A stretch of DNA of 35,944 nucleotides from NCBI RefSeq assembly GCF_000170895.1, contig NZ_ABCS01000097.1:1-35944 (forward strand). Direction: 5' to 3'. Of the stretch, positions 15,741-24,257 are shown one piece after another. The position numbers and the translations under genes were made by a program. The notes under the pieces were generated by a model. The model did not search any database. It was not told the DNA's origin and saw nothing but the letters and a program-made list of their open reading frames with translations. Every line of letters begins with the position of its first letter. Position 1 is the stretch's first letter. Source of the DNA: Plesiocystis pacifica SIR-1. GTDB taxonomy: Bacteria; Myxococcota_A; Polyangia; Nannocystales; Nannocystaceae.

Positions 15741-17189
15741 CTACTTCCTAAAGCGCACGTGGAAGTGGTTCACGTGCCCCTTGCTGTGCCGGATGATCCC
15801 GTGCCCGCGCCCCTTGCCGCGCGGGTACTGGAAGAACTCGTCGAGGGTGTCCTTGGACACGCCCTTGCTCTTGGCGTGGTCGTACAGGAGCTTTTGGATC
15901 GTGTGATCCATGAAGATGTACTTGACCTCGTCGGTGTCGAGGAAGGCCTTGATCAGCGTCCAGGTCCGGGCGACGTCGAGGTTGTTGGCGTTGGCCGAGA
16001 CGAAGCGGATCTCGTCCTTCTTGTCGCCCTTGAGCACGTAGCCGATGTCGACGTCCTTGCCGTGCTGGTGGCTCTTGTGGGGCTTGAGCGGGCCGCCGCC
16101 CTTGCGGGACAGGTCGCCGATGTGGATCTTGGGCGAGCTCTTCCACTTGCGCCGGTAGGCGTTGATGGCCGACTGGATCATCCGCACGGTGTCGCCGGTG
16201 CCGTAGGCTCGGCTGGGGGTCTTGAGCACGTAGTACTTGCCCGGGGGCATCTGCACGCCGCTCTTGAGCACGCCCGAGTCGTCGTCGTAGGCGCCGAAGC
16301 CCGGGATCACCGAGCCGCTCTTGTAGACGACGAGCTTCTGCCCGACCTTGAGGTCGTTGGCGTCCTTGAGCTTCCCGCGCTGGTAGCCGAGCAGCTCGTT
16401 CGAGGTCAGCTTGTACTTCTTGGCGATGCCGCTGAGGGTGTCGCCGGACTGCACGGTGTACTCGAGCTTGGTCGTTTCGCGCGGGGCAATCTCCGGGCAC
16501 ACGCGGATGGTCTGGCCCACGCTCAACAAGTTGGCGTTGTTCTTGAGCTTGGAGTTGAGCCGGATCAGGTCCTTGCGGCGCACGCCGTAGCGCCCGGCGA
16601 TCTCGCCGAGGTGCTCGCCGGGGAGGACCTCGTGCTCGTGCACCGGGGTGCGGTAGCCGCAGGTCTTGCTCGCCTTGGCCCGCCGGGTGTCGGCGCAGAT
16701 CAACAGCTCCTGGCCCACGCGCAGGGAGTTGGGGTCCTTCTTGAGCTTGGGGTTGCGCGACAGGATGCGATCGACGGAGACGTCGTACTTGTTGGCGATG
16801 CCGCTGAGGGTGTCGCCCTTGCCGACCTCGTGGACCGAGATGGTCTTGCTGCCGCCGCAGCTCTTGCCCGAGCCGCTCGACTTCTTCTTGGATGAGCTGG
16901 ATGAGCTGGATGAGCTCGACGAGCTCTTGGCCTCGCCGGGCAGGCAGACCTTGATGGTCTGACCGACGCGGATCTTGTTGGGGTCGAGCGTGGGGTTGGC
17001 GCGCTCGATGGAGCGTTGGGTGACGCCGTGCTCGACGGCGATGCCGCTGAGCGTCTGTCCCGACTTCACCTCGTGCTCGACCAGCTTGCCCCCGTCGGGG
17101 CAGCCGCCGGCGGTGGCGAATTCGGGCGCGGCGAGGGCGAAGCCGAGGCCCACGGCGAAGCCGAGAATCAGTCCAAAGCGGAGCTGCAC
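15741..17189 (-). CDS. LysM-repeat MepA-type (M74) murein endopeptidase
   Basis: 482 residues from GTG 17189, which gives a short positive N-region (MQLR) and a signal peptide ending in FATAGG. A TTG at 17225 would add 12 residues. Four LysM domains lie at about 38-82, 119-164, 184-230 and 243-288, with YTVQSGDTLSGIAKKY as the clearest. A poly-Ser/Lys spacer (89-107) separates the first two. The catalytic part (about 300-482) matches penicillin-insensitive murein endopeptidase: SHQHGKDVDIG with zinc ligands His374 and Asp381 at the MepA spacing, and HFHVRF with His477 near the C-terminus. MepA cleaves D-Ala-mDAP (and LD) cross-links of peptidoglycan. LysM domains would hold it on the wall, so it is probably a wall-remodelling enzyme. 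It diverges from a TolQ/ExbB-like gene. Confidence 0.92.
   Translation of the reverse strand: MQLRFGLILGFAVGLGFALAAPEFATAGGCPDGGKLVEHEVKSGQTLSGIAVEHGVTQRSIERANPTLDPNKIRVGQTIKVCLPGEAKSSSSSSSSSSSSKKKSSGSGKSCGGSKTISVHEVGKGDTLSGIANKYDVSVDRILSRNPKLKKDPNSLRVGQELLICADTRRAKASKTCGYRTPVHEHEVLPGEHLGEIAGRYGVRRKDLIRLNSKLKNNANLLSVGQTIRVCPEIAPRETTKLEYTVQSGDTLSGIAKKYKLTSNELLGYQRGKLKDANDLKVGQKLVVYKSGSVIPGFGAYDDDSGVLKSGVQMPPGKYYVLKTPSRAYGTGDTVRMIQSAINAYRRKWKSSPKIHIGDLSRKGGGPLKPHKSHQHGKDVDIGYVLKGDKKDEIRFVSANANNLDVARTWTLIKAFLDTDEVKYIFMDHTIQKLLYDHAKSKGVSKDTLDEFFQYPRGKGRGHGIIRHSKGHVNHFHVRFRK
16890..16925 (-). repeat. 9-bp tandem repeat encoding poly-Ser
   Basis: GGATGAGCT occurs three times perfectly (16890-16916) and once degenerate (16917-16925). 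On the - strand it encodes a Ser-rich spacer between the first and second LysM domains. A slippage-prone tract. Confidence 0.8.
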
Positions 17190-17457
17190 GATCGCAGGAT
17201 TCGCACGAGCGGGGGGCGAGCGCAAGCGCTCTGAACCGCCGAATTGGTGAGCCCAGGCCCCATTTGCGCGATTTTTTCCGCAATCGGGGCGCCGGTGAAT
17301 AGCCCCGCGAGCTCGCGCGTATCAACCCTTCGGGTTTCCAGCTGGAGTGAAGCTGGCGCCGCCTGGAGCCCACTCCAGGACCTGTTTGTCTTCGCAGGTT
17401 GCGCCGAACCAGTCGGGTGGGGGATCTTGGGGTGATGGCCGGCGACGGGGGGCACGG
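17190..17457. other. Divergent intergenic region rich in dyads
   Basis: This 268-bp gap between the endopeptidase and the TolQ-like gene holds no gene. It contains several dyads: TTGCG-N10-CGCAA (17264-17283) around a T-run, the 12-bp palindrome CGCGAGCTCGCG (17306-17317), CCAGCT-N7-AGCTGG (17338-17356), and CCTGGAG-CCCA-CTCCAGG (17362-17379). Any could be a regulator site or an RNA hairpin in a leader. No promoter hexamers are convincing. Confidence 0.4.
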
Positions 17458-18189
17458 ATGAACGCTTCGGCAGTCGTCGGAGCGATGCTCGGCCCGGCCG
17501 GGCTCGCCGTGCTCGGCGTCGACGCGCTGGCGCTGGCCGTCGCCCTGATCGCGTGGTTGCGCGGGCGCGAGCACTACGATCGCTTCTACACGACGACCAG
17601 ACCGCTGCGCGCGCTGGTGGCCGAGCTGTCCAAGGACGCGCCCTTGCGCCGGCGCCTCGAGAACGGTCGGCCCCTCGATCTCGACGAGCTCGAGCGAGCC
17701 CTCGACGGCACCCCCGTGGCGGCGCGCTACGTGGCGAGCTTCGCGGCCTTCGTCGAGGGCATCGAGCTGCTCGAGCGCCTGGCCAGCCTCGTCCCGCGGG
17801 TTGGGCTGCTCGTGGGCTTGATCGCCTTCGTGCTCGGGAGCTCGTCGGCCGCTGGCGTTCCGACCGGGCCCCTGGCCGCAGGGGCGGCCGCGTGGGCGTG
17901 GGGCGTCGTCGGCGGCCTGCTGCTGGGGGTCATCGCGCAGCGCTGCCGCAAGCTCGAGTCCCGCGGCATCGGCCTCGCCACGCGGGCGGTCCGCGAGGGG
18001 CTCTCGGCCAACGAGGACCTGCAGGAGACGGTCACCGGTGAGGGGATGATCGCGGGCTTGCTCGAGGAGGGCCTGCTCGAGCGGGCCAACGAGAACAAGC
18101 AACGGGACCGCAGTAAGGGCGGCCCCAGGCGGTTGAGCCTGAGCAAGCTCGGCAAGGGCCGCCGCGGCGTCGCGGATCCTTCGACCTGA
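17458..18189 (+). CDS. Three-TM membrane protein, possibly TolQ/ExbB/MotA-like
   Basis: 243 residues from ATG 17458; an upstream in-frame start at 17347 would add 37 residues lacking any family character. Hydrophobic segments lie at about 10-33, 113-131 and 138-161, with a charged 75-residue loop after the first and a charged C-terminal tail. That topology, the length, and the stretch IELLERLASLVPRVGLLVGLIAFVLG followed by GPLAAGAAAWAWGVVGGLLLGVIAQ resemble TolQ/ExbB/MotA proton-channel subunits. Sequence support is weak, the usual partner (TolR/ExbD) is not adjacent, and I see no diagnostic residues. A GGGGGG run 5 bases upstream could serve as a ribosome site. Treat the family as tentative. 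Confidence 0.7.
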   Translation: MNASAVVGAMLGPAGLAVLGVDALALAVALIAWLRGREHYDRFYTTTRPLRALVAELSKDAPLRRRLENGRPLDLDELERALDGTPVAARYVASFAAFVEGIELLERLASLVPRVGLLVGLIAFVLGSSSAAGVPTGPLAAGAAAWAWGVVGGLLLGVIAQRCRKLESRGIGLATRAVREGLSANEDLQETVTGEGMIAGLLEEGLLERANENKQRDRSKGGPRRLSLSKLGKGRRGVADPST

Positions 18190-18218
18190 GCGCAGGTCAG
18201 GCGGGCTGCGAAGGCTGA

Positions 18219-18260
18219 GTCGTGGACGTGGGGCAGGGAGGGCGTGGCGTCGTCCACGAC
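18219..18260. other. 9-bp inverted repeat between convergent genes
   Basis: GTCGTGGAC (18219-18227) pairs perfectly with GTCCACGAC (18252-18260), 24 bases apart, after the stop of the TolQ-like gene. It may fold the end of that transcript. Confidence 0.35.
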
Positions 18261-18261
18261 G

Positions 18262-18303
18262 GATAGAAAAGTCAGAGACTGTGAATTCATTCACAGTCTC
18301 TGA
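18262..18303 (-). terminator. Intrinsic terminator overlapping the hybrid kinase stop codon
   Basis: TCAGAGACTGTGAA (18272-18285) and TTCACAGTCTCTGA (18290-18303) are a perfect 14-bp stem with a 4-base loop. Read on the - strand the hairpin is followed by CTTTTCTATCC. The upstream arm contains the last codons and TGA stop of the kinase. The stem is AT-richer than its surroundings. It could also stop the convergent + transcript, but there is no T-tract on that side. Confidence 0.75.
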
Positions 18304-21300
18304 GCGGCGGCGCTGGGCTGGGGCTCGAGGGGCAGGGACAGGCGGAAGGTCGTGCCGGCCCCGAGCTCGCTGGTGACCTCGAGCTTGCCGCCGTGCTCGA
18401 CGGCGATGCCGTGGCTCACGGCCAGCCCGAGGCCGGTCCCGCGGTCGCGGCTCTTGGTCGTGAAGAAGGGGTCGAAGATGTGGGCCTGGACCTCGGGGGG
18501 CATGCCCGGGCCGTGGTCCTCGACCTCGAAGCGGAGCCAGCGTTGCTCGGCCCGCTCGCGCACGAGCACGCGCAGGTCGATGCGTCGGCGCAGGCCGTTG
18601 TCGGCGTCGAGGGTCTTTGCCGGGAGCTCGCCGAGGGCGTCGCGGGCGTTGGTCAGCAGGTTGACCAGGATCTGGCGGATCTGTTGCGGGCGGCAGTAGA
18701 CCTCGGGCAGGTCCGAGGGCAGGTCGGACATCACCTGCATGCCGCTCTTGCGCATGATCGCGTGGACCAGGGACAGGGTCGAGGCGACGATCGCCTTGGG
18801 CGCGGCCCACTCGCGCTCGGCCTCGGAGTCGCGCCGGGCGAAGGTCAGCATGTCGCGGATGATCTGCGAGACCCGCTCCGTCTCGGCGCCGATCTCCCTG
18901 GCGAAGTCGAGCACCATGGGGTCGAGCTGCGGGCGCGTGGCGATGAGCTCGGCGTAGTTCATGATCCCCTGGATGGGGTTGTTGATCTCGTGGGCGACGC
19001 CGCTGGCGAGGGTGCCGATCGACTCGAGGCGCTGCTGCTGGCGGACCTGGGCCTCGAGGGCCTTGCGCCGGCTGACGTCGGTGGCGATGGCGAGCAGGCG
19101 CTTGCCCTGGGCGTCGACGGGGGCGACCCGGGCGACGTAGCTGCGCCGGGTCTCGAGGCCGGGGCGCAGGCGGATCTGGCTGTCCTCTTCGAACAGCTCC
19201 GAGCTGCCGAGGATGCTCAGGTCGAGGGTCAGCTCGAGCTCCTGGGTGCGCCCGCTGGCGACCACCTTGGCGAGCAGCTCCCGCCAGCGCGCGCGGTCCT
19301 CGGGCTTGGGGATGACCCGCTCGAAGGGCTCGCCGTCGAGGGCCCGGTCGACGGCCACGCCGATGAGGTGGTTGATGAACTCGACCCTGCCCTCGGTGTC
19401 GAGGACGACGATGCTGTCGGGGGCGCCGTTGACCAGGGAGCGCCAGCGGACCTCGCTGTGCTCGAGGGCGCGGTAGAGGCGGGCGTTGTCGAGGGCGCTG
19501 GCGGCCTGGTTGGCGATGAACTCGAGCACGGCCAGGCGCTCGCGGGTGAACGCGTGGGAGCTCATGCAGCTCTCGAGCACGAGCGCGCCGACCCGCCGGC
19601 GGCGCTTGACGATGGGCATGCACAGCAGCGAGCGCACGCCCTGGTCGCGGACGTGGGGATCGGCGCCGAAGCGGGGGTCGGCCTCGAGGTCGTCGACGAC
19701 CACGACGGAGCCCGAGCGCAGCACGTAGTGGACGGCGCTCATCGGCAGCCGGTCCTGGGCGCGGTCGAGGGGCAGGTCGCAGGCGCGGGTGCCCTGGGCG
19801 TCGCTCTCGGCGACCAGGCGCACGGCCCCGCGCTGCTCGAGCAAGAGCGCGCCCCGCTCGGCGCCGGCGTTGGTCACCGCGCTGTCGAGCACCCGGGAGA
19901 TGACCTGCTCGAGGCCGAGCTCCTCGTTGATCTGCCGGGTGATCTCGAACACCGAGCGCAGCTCGAGGTTGGGCACGGGGAGCTCGAGGGCGCCGGAGCT
20001 CGAGCCGAGCACCATGGCCGGGACGCCCGGGGGGATGGGGGAGTTGCCGCTCGACGCGGCGCTCGGGATGGCGAGCTTGGAGCTGCTGCCGGTGTCGGGG
20101 TCGCTCTCGAGCAGCAGCCGCCCGAGCTCGCTGGCCTCGGCCCCGGCGGCGGCCCGGGCCTGCTCGAGGCGCACGACGACGGCGTGGCCGCCCCAGCGCT
20201 TGAACGCGCGCAGGGCCAGGTCGCGGGCCCCGTGGGCGACCTCGAGGCGATCCTCGCGGACGCCGAGGTCGGCCATGCGCATGCTGGCGAGGCCCTCGAG
20301 CAGGAGGTTGGACTGGGCGCTGGCGAGGCTGCGGACCCGGCTGTAGGCGGCGAAGGCATCGCCCACGCGGCCGTGGCCCCGGTGCTGCTCGGCGAGGCTG
20401 AGCTCGAGCATGGGCTCGAAGTTCTCGGGGCAGCCGCTCGCCCACGAGCGCAGCAAGTTGGGGTAGCGGCTCAGGCGAGAGCGCAGCGCGCGGGCCGTGG
20501 GCGCGTGGGGGTCGGCCTCGAGCTCGGCGACGTCGGCGATCGCGGCCCACATCGCGATCCGGGCGCTCTGCCACGAGCCGAACAGGTCGCGCGCGTAGCT
20601 CTCGGCGATGGTCTGGAACTCGGCGTGGGCCTTGCGGGGGTCGCCGATGAGGATGTGCGCGACCATGCGGCAGGCCACGGAGGTCGCCATGAACACCGGG
20701 CTGGCGTGGATGCGGGCGCCCTGCTCGTGGCTGATCAGCATCTCGAAGCTCTGGACCTCGCCGGCGAGCAGGCCCGCGAGGCGCAGGGTCTTGGCGCTGC
20801 CCAGGGCCATCTCCGCCGTGCCCCACTGGTTGACCTCGCGCTGCCACCGGCGCCCGAGCTCGAGCAGGTGGCTGAGGGGCACGCCGGTCTCGAACAGCTG
20901 GGCGACGCCCATGACGATGGCGTAGCCGCCGAGCTGGCGCTCGCCGATCTCGGCCAGATCGGTGATCAGGCGGTCGAGGTCGGCCCCGGCGTCGCGCCAC
21001 GCTCGGCTCGCGGGCCACACGAACAGGCGCGCCGCGGCCTCGACCCGCGGCCGCGCGGGGGCCAGGGCGGGGCGCGAGCACAGGGCCATGGCGTGGTCGC
21101 ACAGCTGCGCCGCGGCCTCGGGCCGGCGCAGGCCCGCGTTGACGGCGATGGCCAGCTGCGACAGGGCCACGGCCGCGCTCTCGTCCACGCCCCCGCGGGC
21201 GGCGACGCGGACGTGCAGCGAGGCGAGGACCACGAACAGGGGCTTGTCGACGAGGTAGGCCGGGGCCTTGAGGGCGTCGACGATGGCGCTGATCGCCCGG

Positions 21301-24020
21301 CGCTTGGGGTCGTCGAGGGCGGGCATGGCCAGCCACTGCTCGCGGGTGATGGCGCGGCAGCGGATCCACCCGCGCGCGGCCTCGAGGCCGATGCGGGCCC
21401 GGCTGATGGTCCGGGGCAGGCGCACGCCGAAGCGGCGCAGGGCCTCGCGGCCGTAGGCGATGGCCTCGGCCGTGCGCTGCAGCATGGTCAGGGCGCGGAG
21501 CCGCCGGGCGACCACGGCGGCGTACTGGGCGGGCTCGAGGGGCCAGCGCTCGAGCACGGCGAACACCGTCTGGGCGCCCTCGGAGTCCCCGCTCAGGGCC
21601 CGGGTCTGCGCCTCGCCGAGCACGGCCTGGAACACCTCGGGGGTCGGCGCGCGCCCAGCATCGGCGGCGTCGAGGTCGGCCCCGAGGCGCTTGCGCGCGG
21701 CGATGAAGTAGCGCCGGGCGACGCTCCAGTTGGCGTTGCTCAGGGCGCGGTTGGCCGCCTCGAGGAACACGGTCACCTGGCTGCGCCGCTCCGCCTGGGT
21801 CAGGCCCTCGCCGGATACCAGGCTGCCCGCGCCAGTGGTCGCGCTGAGTCCGGCGCTCGCGTCGAGGTGCTCGGCGACCTCGAACAGGCGCTCGCCCAGG
21901 CCGCGGCCGTTGCCGTCCCCGAGCGAGGCGATCAGCGCCCGGCCGATGTCCCCGTGCAGCTCCCGGCGGGCGTGCTCCGGGGCGAGGTCCCGGGCGACCC
22001 GCATCAGCTCGGCGTGGGCGAAGCAGTAGCCCTCCGGGGTGGGGTCGAGGATGCCGTCGCTCTGCAGGCGCTCGAGGCCCCGCCACTGGGCGTCCTCGTC
22101 GAGCCGGGAGATCGCCCCGAGCAGCTCGATGTCGACGCGGTGGCCGAGCAGCGCCGCCTCGGACACCAGGGCCCGGGCCGTGTCCGGGAGGCTGCGCAGG
22201 CGCAGGGTCAGCAGGCCGACCACGTCCTCGGGCAGGCTCGCCTCGCTCGCGCTCGACAGCGCGTCGAGGTCCCAGGTCCAGCCCCCGGGGCCCGGGACGA
22301 GCAGGCGCTGGGAGAACAGGTGCGACAGGAGCTCGCGGATCAGCAGGGGGTTGTTGCCGGTGCGCCGGGTGACGAGCTCGGCGAGGGCCGCGAGGGCGTC
22401 CTCGGACGCGCCGTGGCCGAGGGTGTCGCGCAGCAGGGTGCGCAGCTCGGTGCCGTCGAGGGCGTCGAGGCGCAGGCGCAAGGTGGCCTTGGCCGTGGTC
22501 ACCCGCAGCACCTCGTGGGTGTCGGGGCCCTGTCTCGCCGGCGGGCGCCGGGTCAGCAGGATCATCGAGGGCGCGCCCTCGTCGAGGGCGAGGGTGCTCA
22601 GCAGCGCCAAGCTGGCGGGGTCGGCCCACTGCAGGTCCTCGATGGCCAGGACCAGGGGGCAGCCCTCGGCGAGCACGGAGAGCAGGCGGCGAAAGGCGAG
22701 GTGGAGGCGGTTTTGGGTCTCGGCGGCGGGCAGGGGCGGGAGCGGCTCGAAGCGCTCGAGGATCAGCTCGAGGGAGGGCAGGAGCTCGCGCAGCGCCCCG
22801 GCGATGGGACCCAGGCCCTGGCGGATGCGGGCCTGCCAGCCGCGCAGGGCGTGCTCGTCCTCGGTGAACAGCTGCTGCAGCAGGCCCTCGAAGGCCTGGC
22901 TGAGCGCGCTGTACAGGGCCAGGGACTCGCGCTGTTCGAAGGCTCCGCGGGCCAGGTAGCCGCCGCGAGCGAGCAGCGGCCCCTCGAGGGCGTTGACCAG
23001 GGCCGACTTGCCCATGCCGGCGTCGCCCTCGAGCAGGACCACGCTGCGCTCCCTCAGCGCGCCCGCGTCGACGGCCAGGTCGGCGATGCGCCGCTCGAGC
23101 AGGGCGAGGGTGGCCTCGCGCCCGTAGAGGGTGCGGGGGAATTGCAGGGTCGCCGGGTAGTCGTGGCGGGCGAGCACGAAGGGCCGCTCGGGCTCGCCTG
23201 CGTCGACCGCCGCGCGCAGCTCGTCGAGGTCGGCGAGCAGGCCCCGGGCCGACTGGTAGCGGCGCTCGGGGGCCTTCTCGAGCAGCTTGGCGACCATGGT
23301 CTCGAGGCGCTCGGGCAGCCCGGCTCTGTGGTGGCGCAGGGGCGTGGGGCTGCGCGCGAGGTGGGCGTGGACGAGCTCGATGGGCGCGGCGGCCTCGAAG
23401 GGCAGGCGCCCGGTGAGCAGCTCGTAGAAGCTGACCCCGAGGGAGTAGAGGTCGCTGCGAAAGTCGACCTCGCGGGCTGTTCTGCCGGTCTGCTCGGGGG
23501 AGATGTAGGGCAGCGTGCCGGCGAACACCTCGGGCTCGTGGAGGCGGCGGTGCTCCGCTTCGATCAAGGCCGAGAAGCCAAACTCGGCCAGGTAGACCGC
23601 GCCCGTGTTGCGGTCGAGGAGCATCTTGCTCGGCTGCAGGGCGCGGTGGATGACCCCGCGCTCGTGGACCTCGGCGAGCACCCGGACCAGGCGCGAGGCG
23701 ATGTCCAGGAAGTGCTGCAGGCCCAGGGCCTGGCCGTGGGAGTGCGTGCGCAGGTCCGTGCCCTCGACCTGATCCAGGAGCAGGACCAGGCGATCGCCGA
23801 CGCGCTCGAGGGCCAGGGGGCGGACCACGCCCTCGACGTCGAGCTCGGCCAGCACGCGGAACTCGCGGCGGGCCTGGGCCTCCACGCCCTCGACGAGGGC
23901 CGGGAACACCCGGGCGAGCACGCGTCGACCGTCGTCGTTGCGCTCCAGCTCGTAGACCCGCTCGCTGGCCGAGCTGCGCACGAGGCCGCGGGTCGTATAG
24001 CCTAAGAGGGCGAGGGACAC
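18291..24020 (-). CDS. Pseudokinase/AAA-ATPase/GAF/PAS/sensor histidine kinase hybrid
   Basis: 1,909 residues from GTG 24020; a TTG at 24104 would add 28 residues with no family match. Layout matches the trifunctional Ser/Thr kinase/ATP-binding/histidine kinase family. (1) About 1-270: kinase fold, but the Lys of VAIK is Arg37, HRD-x-K is HRALQPSK (125-132) and DFG is EFG (146-148), so phosphotransfer is unlikely. (2) About 300-560: AAA ATPase, Walker A GDAGMGKS (332-339), Walker B LVLAIEDLQWAD. (3) About 640-1260: helical, TPR-like. (4) About 1330-1500: GAF. (5) About 1505-1640: PAS (PDSIVVLDTEGRVEFIN). (6) HisKA with His1677 in GVAHEINNP and HATPase (LVNLLTNARDA, DHGPGMP, FFTTK, GTGLGLA). 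Cytoplasmic; no TM. No response regulator is nearby. An intrinsic terminator ends the gene. Confidence 0.92.
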   Translation of the reverse strand: MSLALLGYTTRGLVRSSASERVYELERNDDGRRVLARVFPALVEGVEAQARREFRVLAELDVEGVVRPLALERVGDRLVLLLDQVEGTDLRTHSHGQALGLQHFLDIASRLVRVLAEVHERGVIHRALQPSKMLLDRNTGAVYLAEFGFSALIEAEHRRLHEPEVFAGTLPYISPEQTGRTAREVDFRSDLYSLGVSFYELLTGRLPFEAAAPIELVHAHLARSPTPLRHHRAGLPERLETMVAKLLEKAPERRYQSARGLLADLDELRAAVDAGEPERPFVLARHDYPATLQFPRTLYGREATLALLERRIADLAVDAGALRERSVVLLEGDAGMGKSALVNALEGPLLARGGYLARGAFEQRESLALYSALSQAFEGLLQQLFTEDEHALRGWQARIRQGLGPIAGALRELLPSLELILERFEPLPPLPAAETQNRLHLAFRRLLSVLAEGCPLVLAIEDLQWADPASLALLSTLALDEGAPSMILLTRRPPARQGPDTHEVLRVTTAKATLRLRLDALDGTELRTLLRDTLGHGASEDALAALAELVTRRTGNNPLLIRELLSHLFSQRLLVPGPGGWTWDLDALSSASEASLPEDVVGLLTLRLRSLPDTARALVSEAALLGHRVDIELLGAISRLDEDAQWRGLERLQSDGILDPTPEGYCFAHAELMRVARDLAPEHARRELHGDIGRALIASLGDGNGRGLGERLFEVAEHLDASAGLSATTGAGSLVSGEGLTQAERRSQVTVFLEAANRALSNANWSVARRYFIAARKRLGADLDAADAGRAPTPEVFQAVLGEAQTRALSGDSEGAQTVFAVLERWPLEPAQYAAVVARRLRALTMLQRTAEAIAYGREALRRFGVRLPRTISRARIGLEAARGWIRCRAITREQWLAMPALDDPKRRAISAIVDALKAPAYLVDKPLFVVLASLHVRVAARGGVDESAAVALSQLAIAVNAGLRRPEAAAQLCDHAMALCSRPALAPARPRVEAAARLFVWPASRAWRDAGADLDRLITDLAEIGERQLGGYAIVMGVAQLFETGVPLSHLLELGRRWQREVNQWGTAEMALGSAKTLRLAGLLAGEVQSFEMLISHEQGARIHASPVFMATSVACRMVAHILIGDPRKAHAEFQTIAESYARDLFGSWQSARIAMWAAIADVAELEADPHAPTARALRSRLSRYPNLLRSWASGCPENFEPMLELSLAEQHRGHGRVGDAFAAYSRVRSLASAQSNLLLEGLASMRMADLGVREDRLEVAHGARDLALRAFKRWGGHAVVVRLEQARAAAGAEASELGRLLLESDPDTGSSSKLAIPSAASSGNSPIPPGVPAMVLGSSSGALELPVPNLELRSVFEITRQINEELGLEQVISRVLDSAVTNAGAERGALLLEQRGAVRLVAESDAQGTRACDLPLDRAQDRLPMSAVHYVLRSGSVVVVDDLEADPRFGADPHVRDQGVRSLLCMPIVKRRRRVGALVLESCMSSHAFTRERLAVLEFIANQAASALDNARLYRALEHSEVRWRSLVNGAPDSIVVLDTEGRVEFINHLIGVAVDRALDGEPFERVIPKPEDRARWRELLAKVVASGRTQELELTLDLSILGSSELFEEDSQIRLRPGLETRRSYVARVAPVDAQGKRLLAIATDVSRRKALEAQVRQQQRLESIGTLASGVAHEINNPIQGIMNYAELIATRPQLDPMVLDFAREIGAETERVSQIIRDMLTFARRDSEAEREWAAPKAIVASTLSLVHAIMRKSGMQVMSDLPSDLPEVYCRPQQIRQILVNLLTNARDALGELPAKTLDADNGLRRRIDLRVLVRERAEQRWLRFEVEDHGPGMPPEVQAHIFDPFFTTKSRDRGTGLGLAVSHGIAVEHGGKLEVTSELGAGTTFRLSLPLEPQPSAAAQRL

Positions 24021-24028
24021 CTGGGTCG

Positions 24029-24034
24029 AGTATA
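24029..24034 (-). promoter_or_regulatory. -10-like hexamer TATACT, eight bases before GTG
   Basis: On the - strand TATACT ends eight bases before GTG 24020 and lies downstream of the alternative TTG at 24104, so a transcript from here could only use 24020. No clear -35. The rest of this 237-bp divergent gap shows nothing else. Confidence 0.4.
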
Positions 24035-24257
24035 GGGCCTCGGGCCGGTGGAAACTGGCTCGAGGCGCCCGCCGATTGGGGTGCAGGGCGGCTCCGCCCG
24101 TCAATGCGGGGTAGAGGTGCGGGCAGATGCGTGGCCCCGCGCACTCGCGCCCTTGCGCGGCCTCGAGATCGCGTTGTTCGAGTCATCGAGGGTCGGGTCG
24201 AACTCGGCCGCAAGTTCGCGACGGCGCGCGCTTGACCCTCGCTGACGCTCCTCCATC

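Noticed and set aside
18393..24005. A 1,870-codon open frame on the + strand
   Set aside because: Antisense shadow of the hybrid kinase; composition (Ala/Gly/Leu/Val/Glu only) and absence of motifs show it is not a gene.
24021..24104. TTG start extending the hybrid kinase by 28 residues
   Set aside because: The extension contains the putative -10 box and no kinase-fold sequence.
15748..24213. A 2,821-codon open frame on the - strand
   Set aside because: It is Arg/Pro/Gly-rich without domain motifs and overlaps two well-supported genes in another frame; long stop-free shadows are expected at this GC content.
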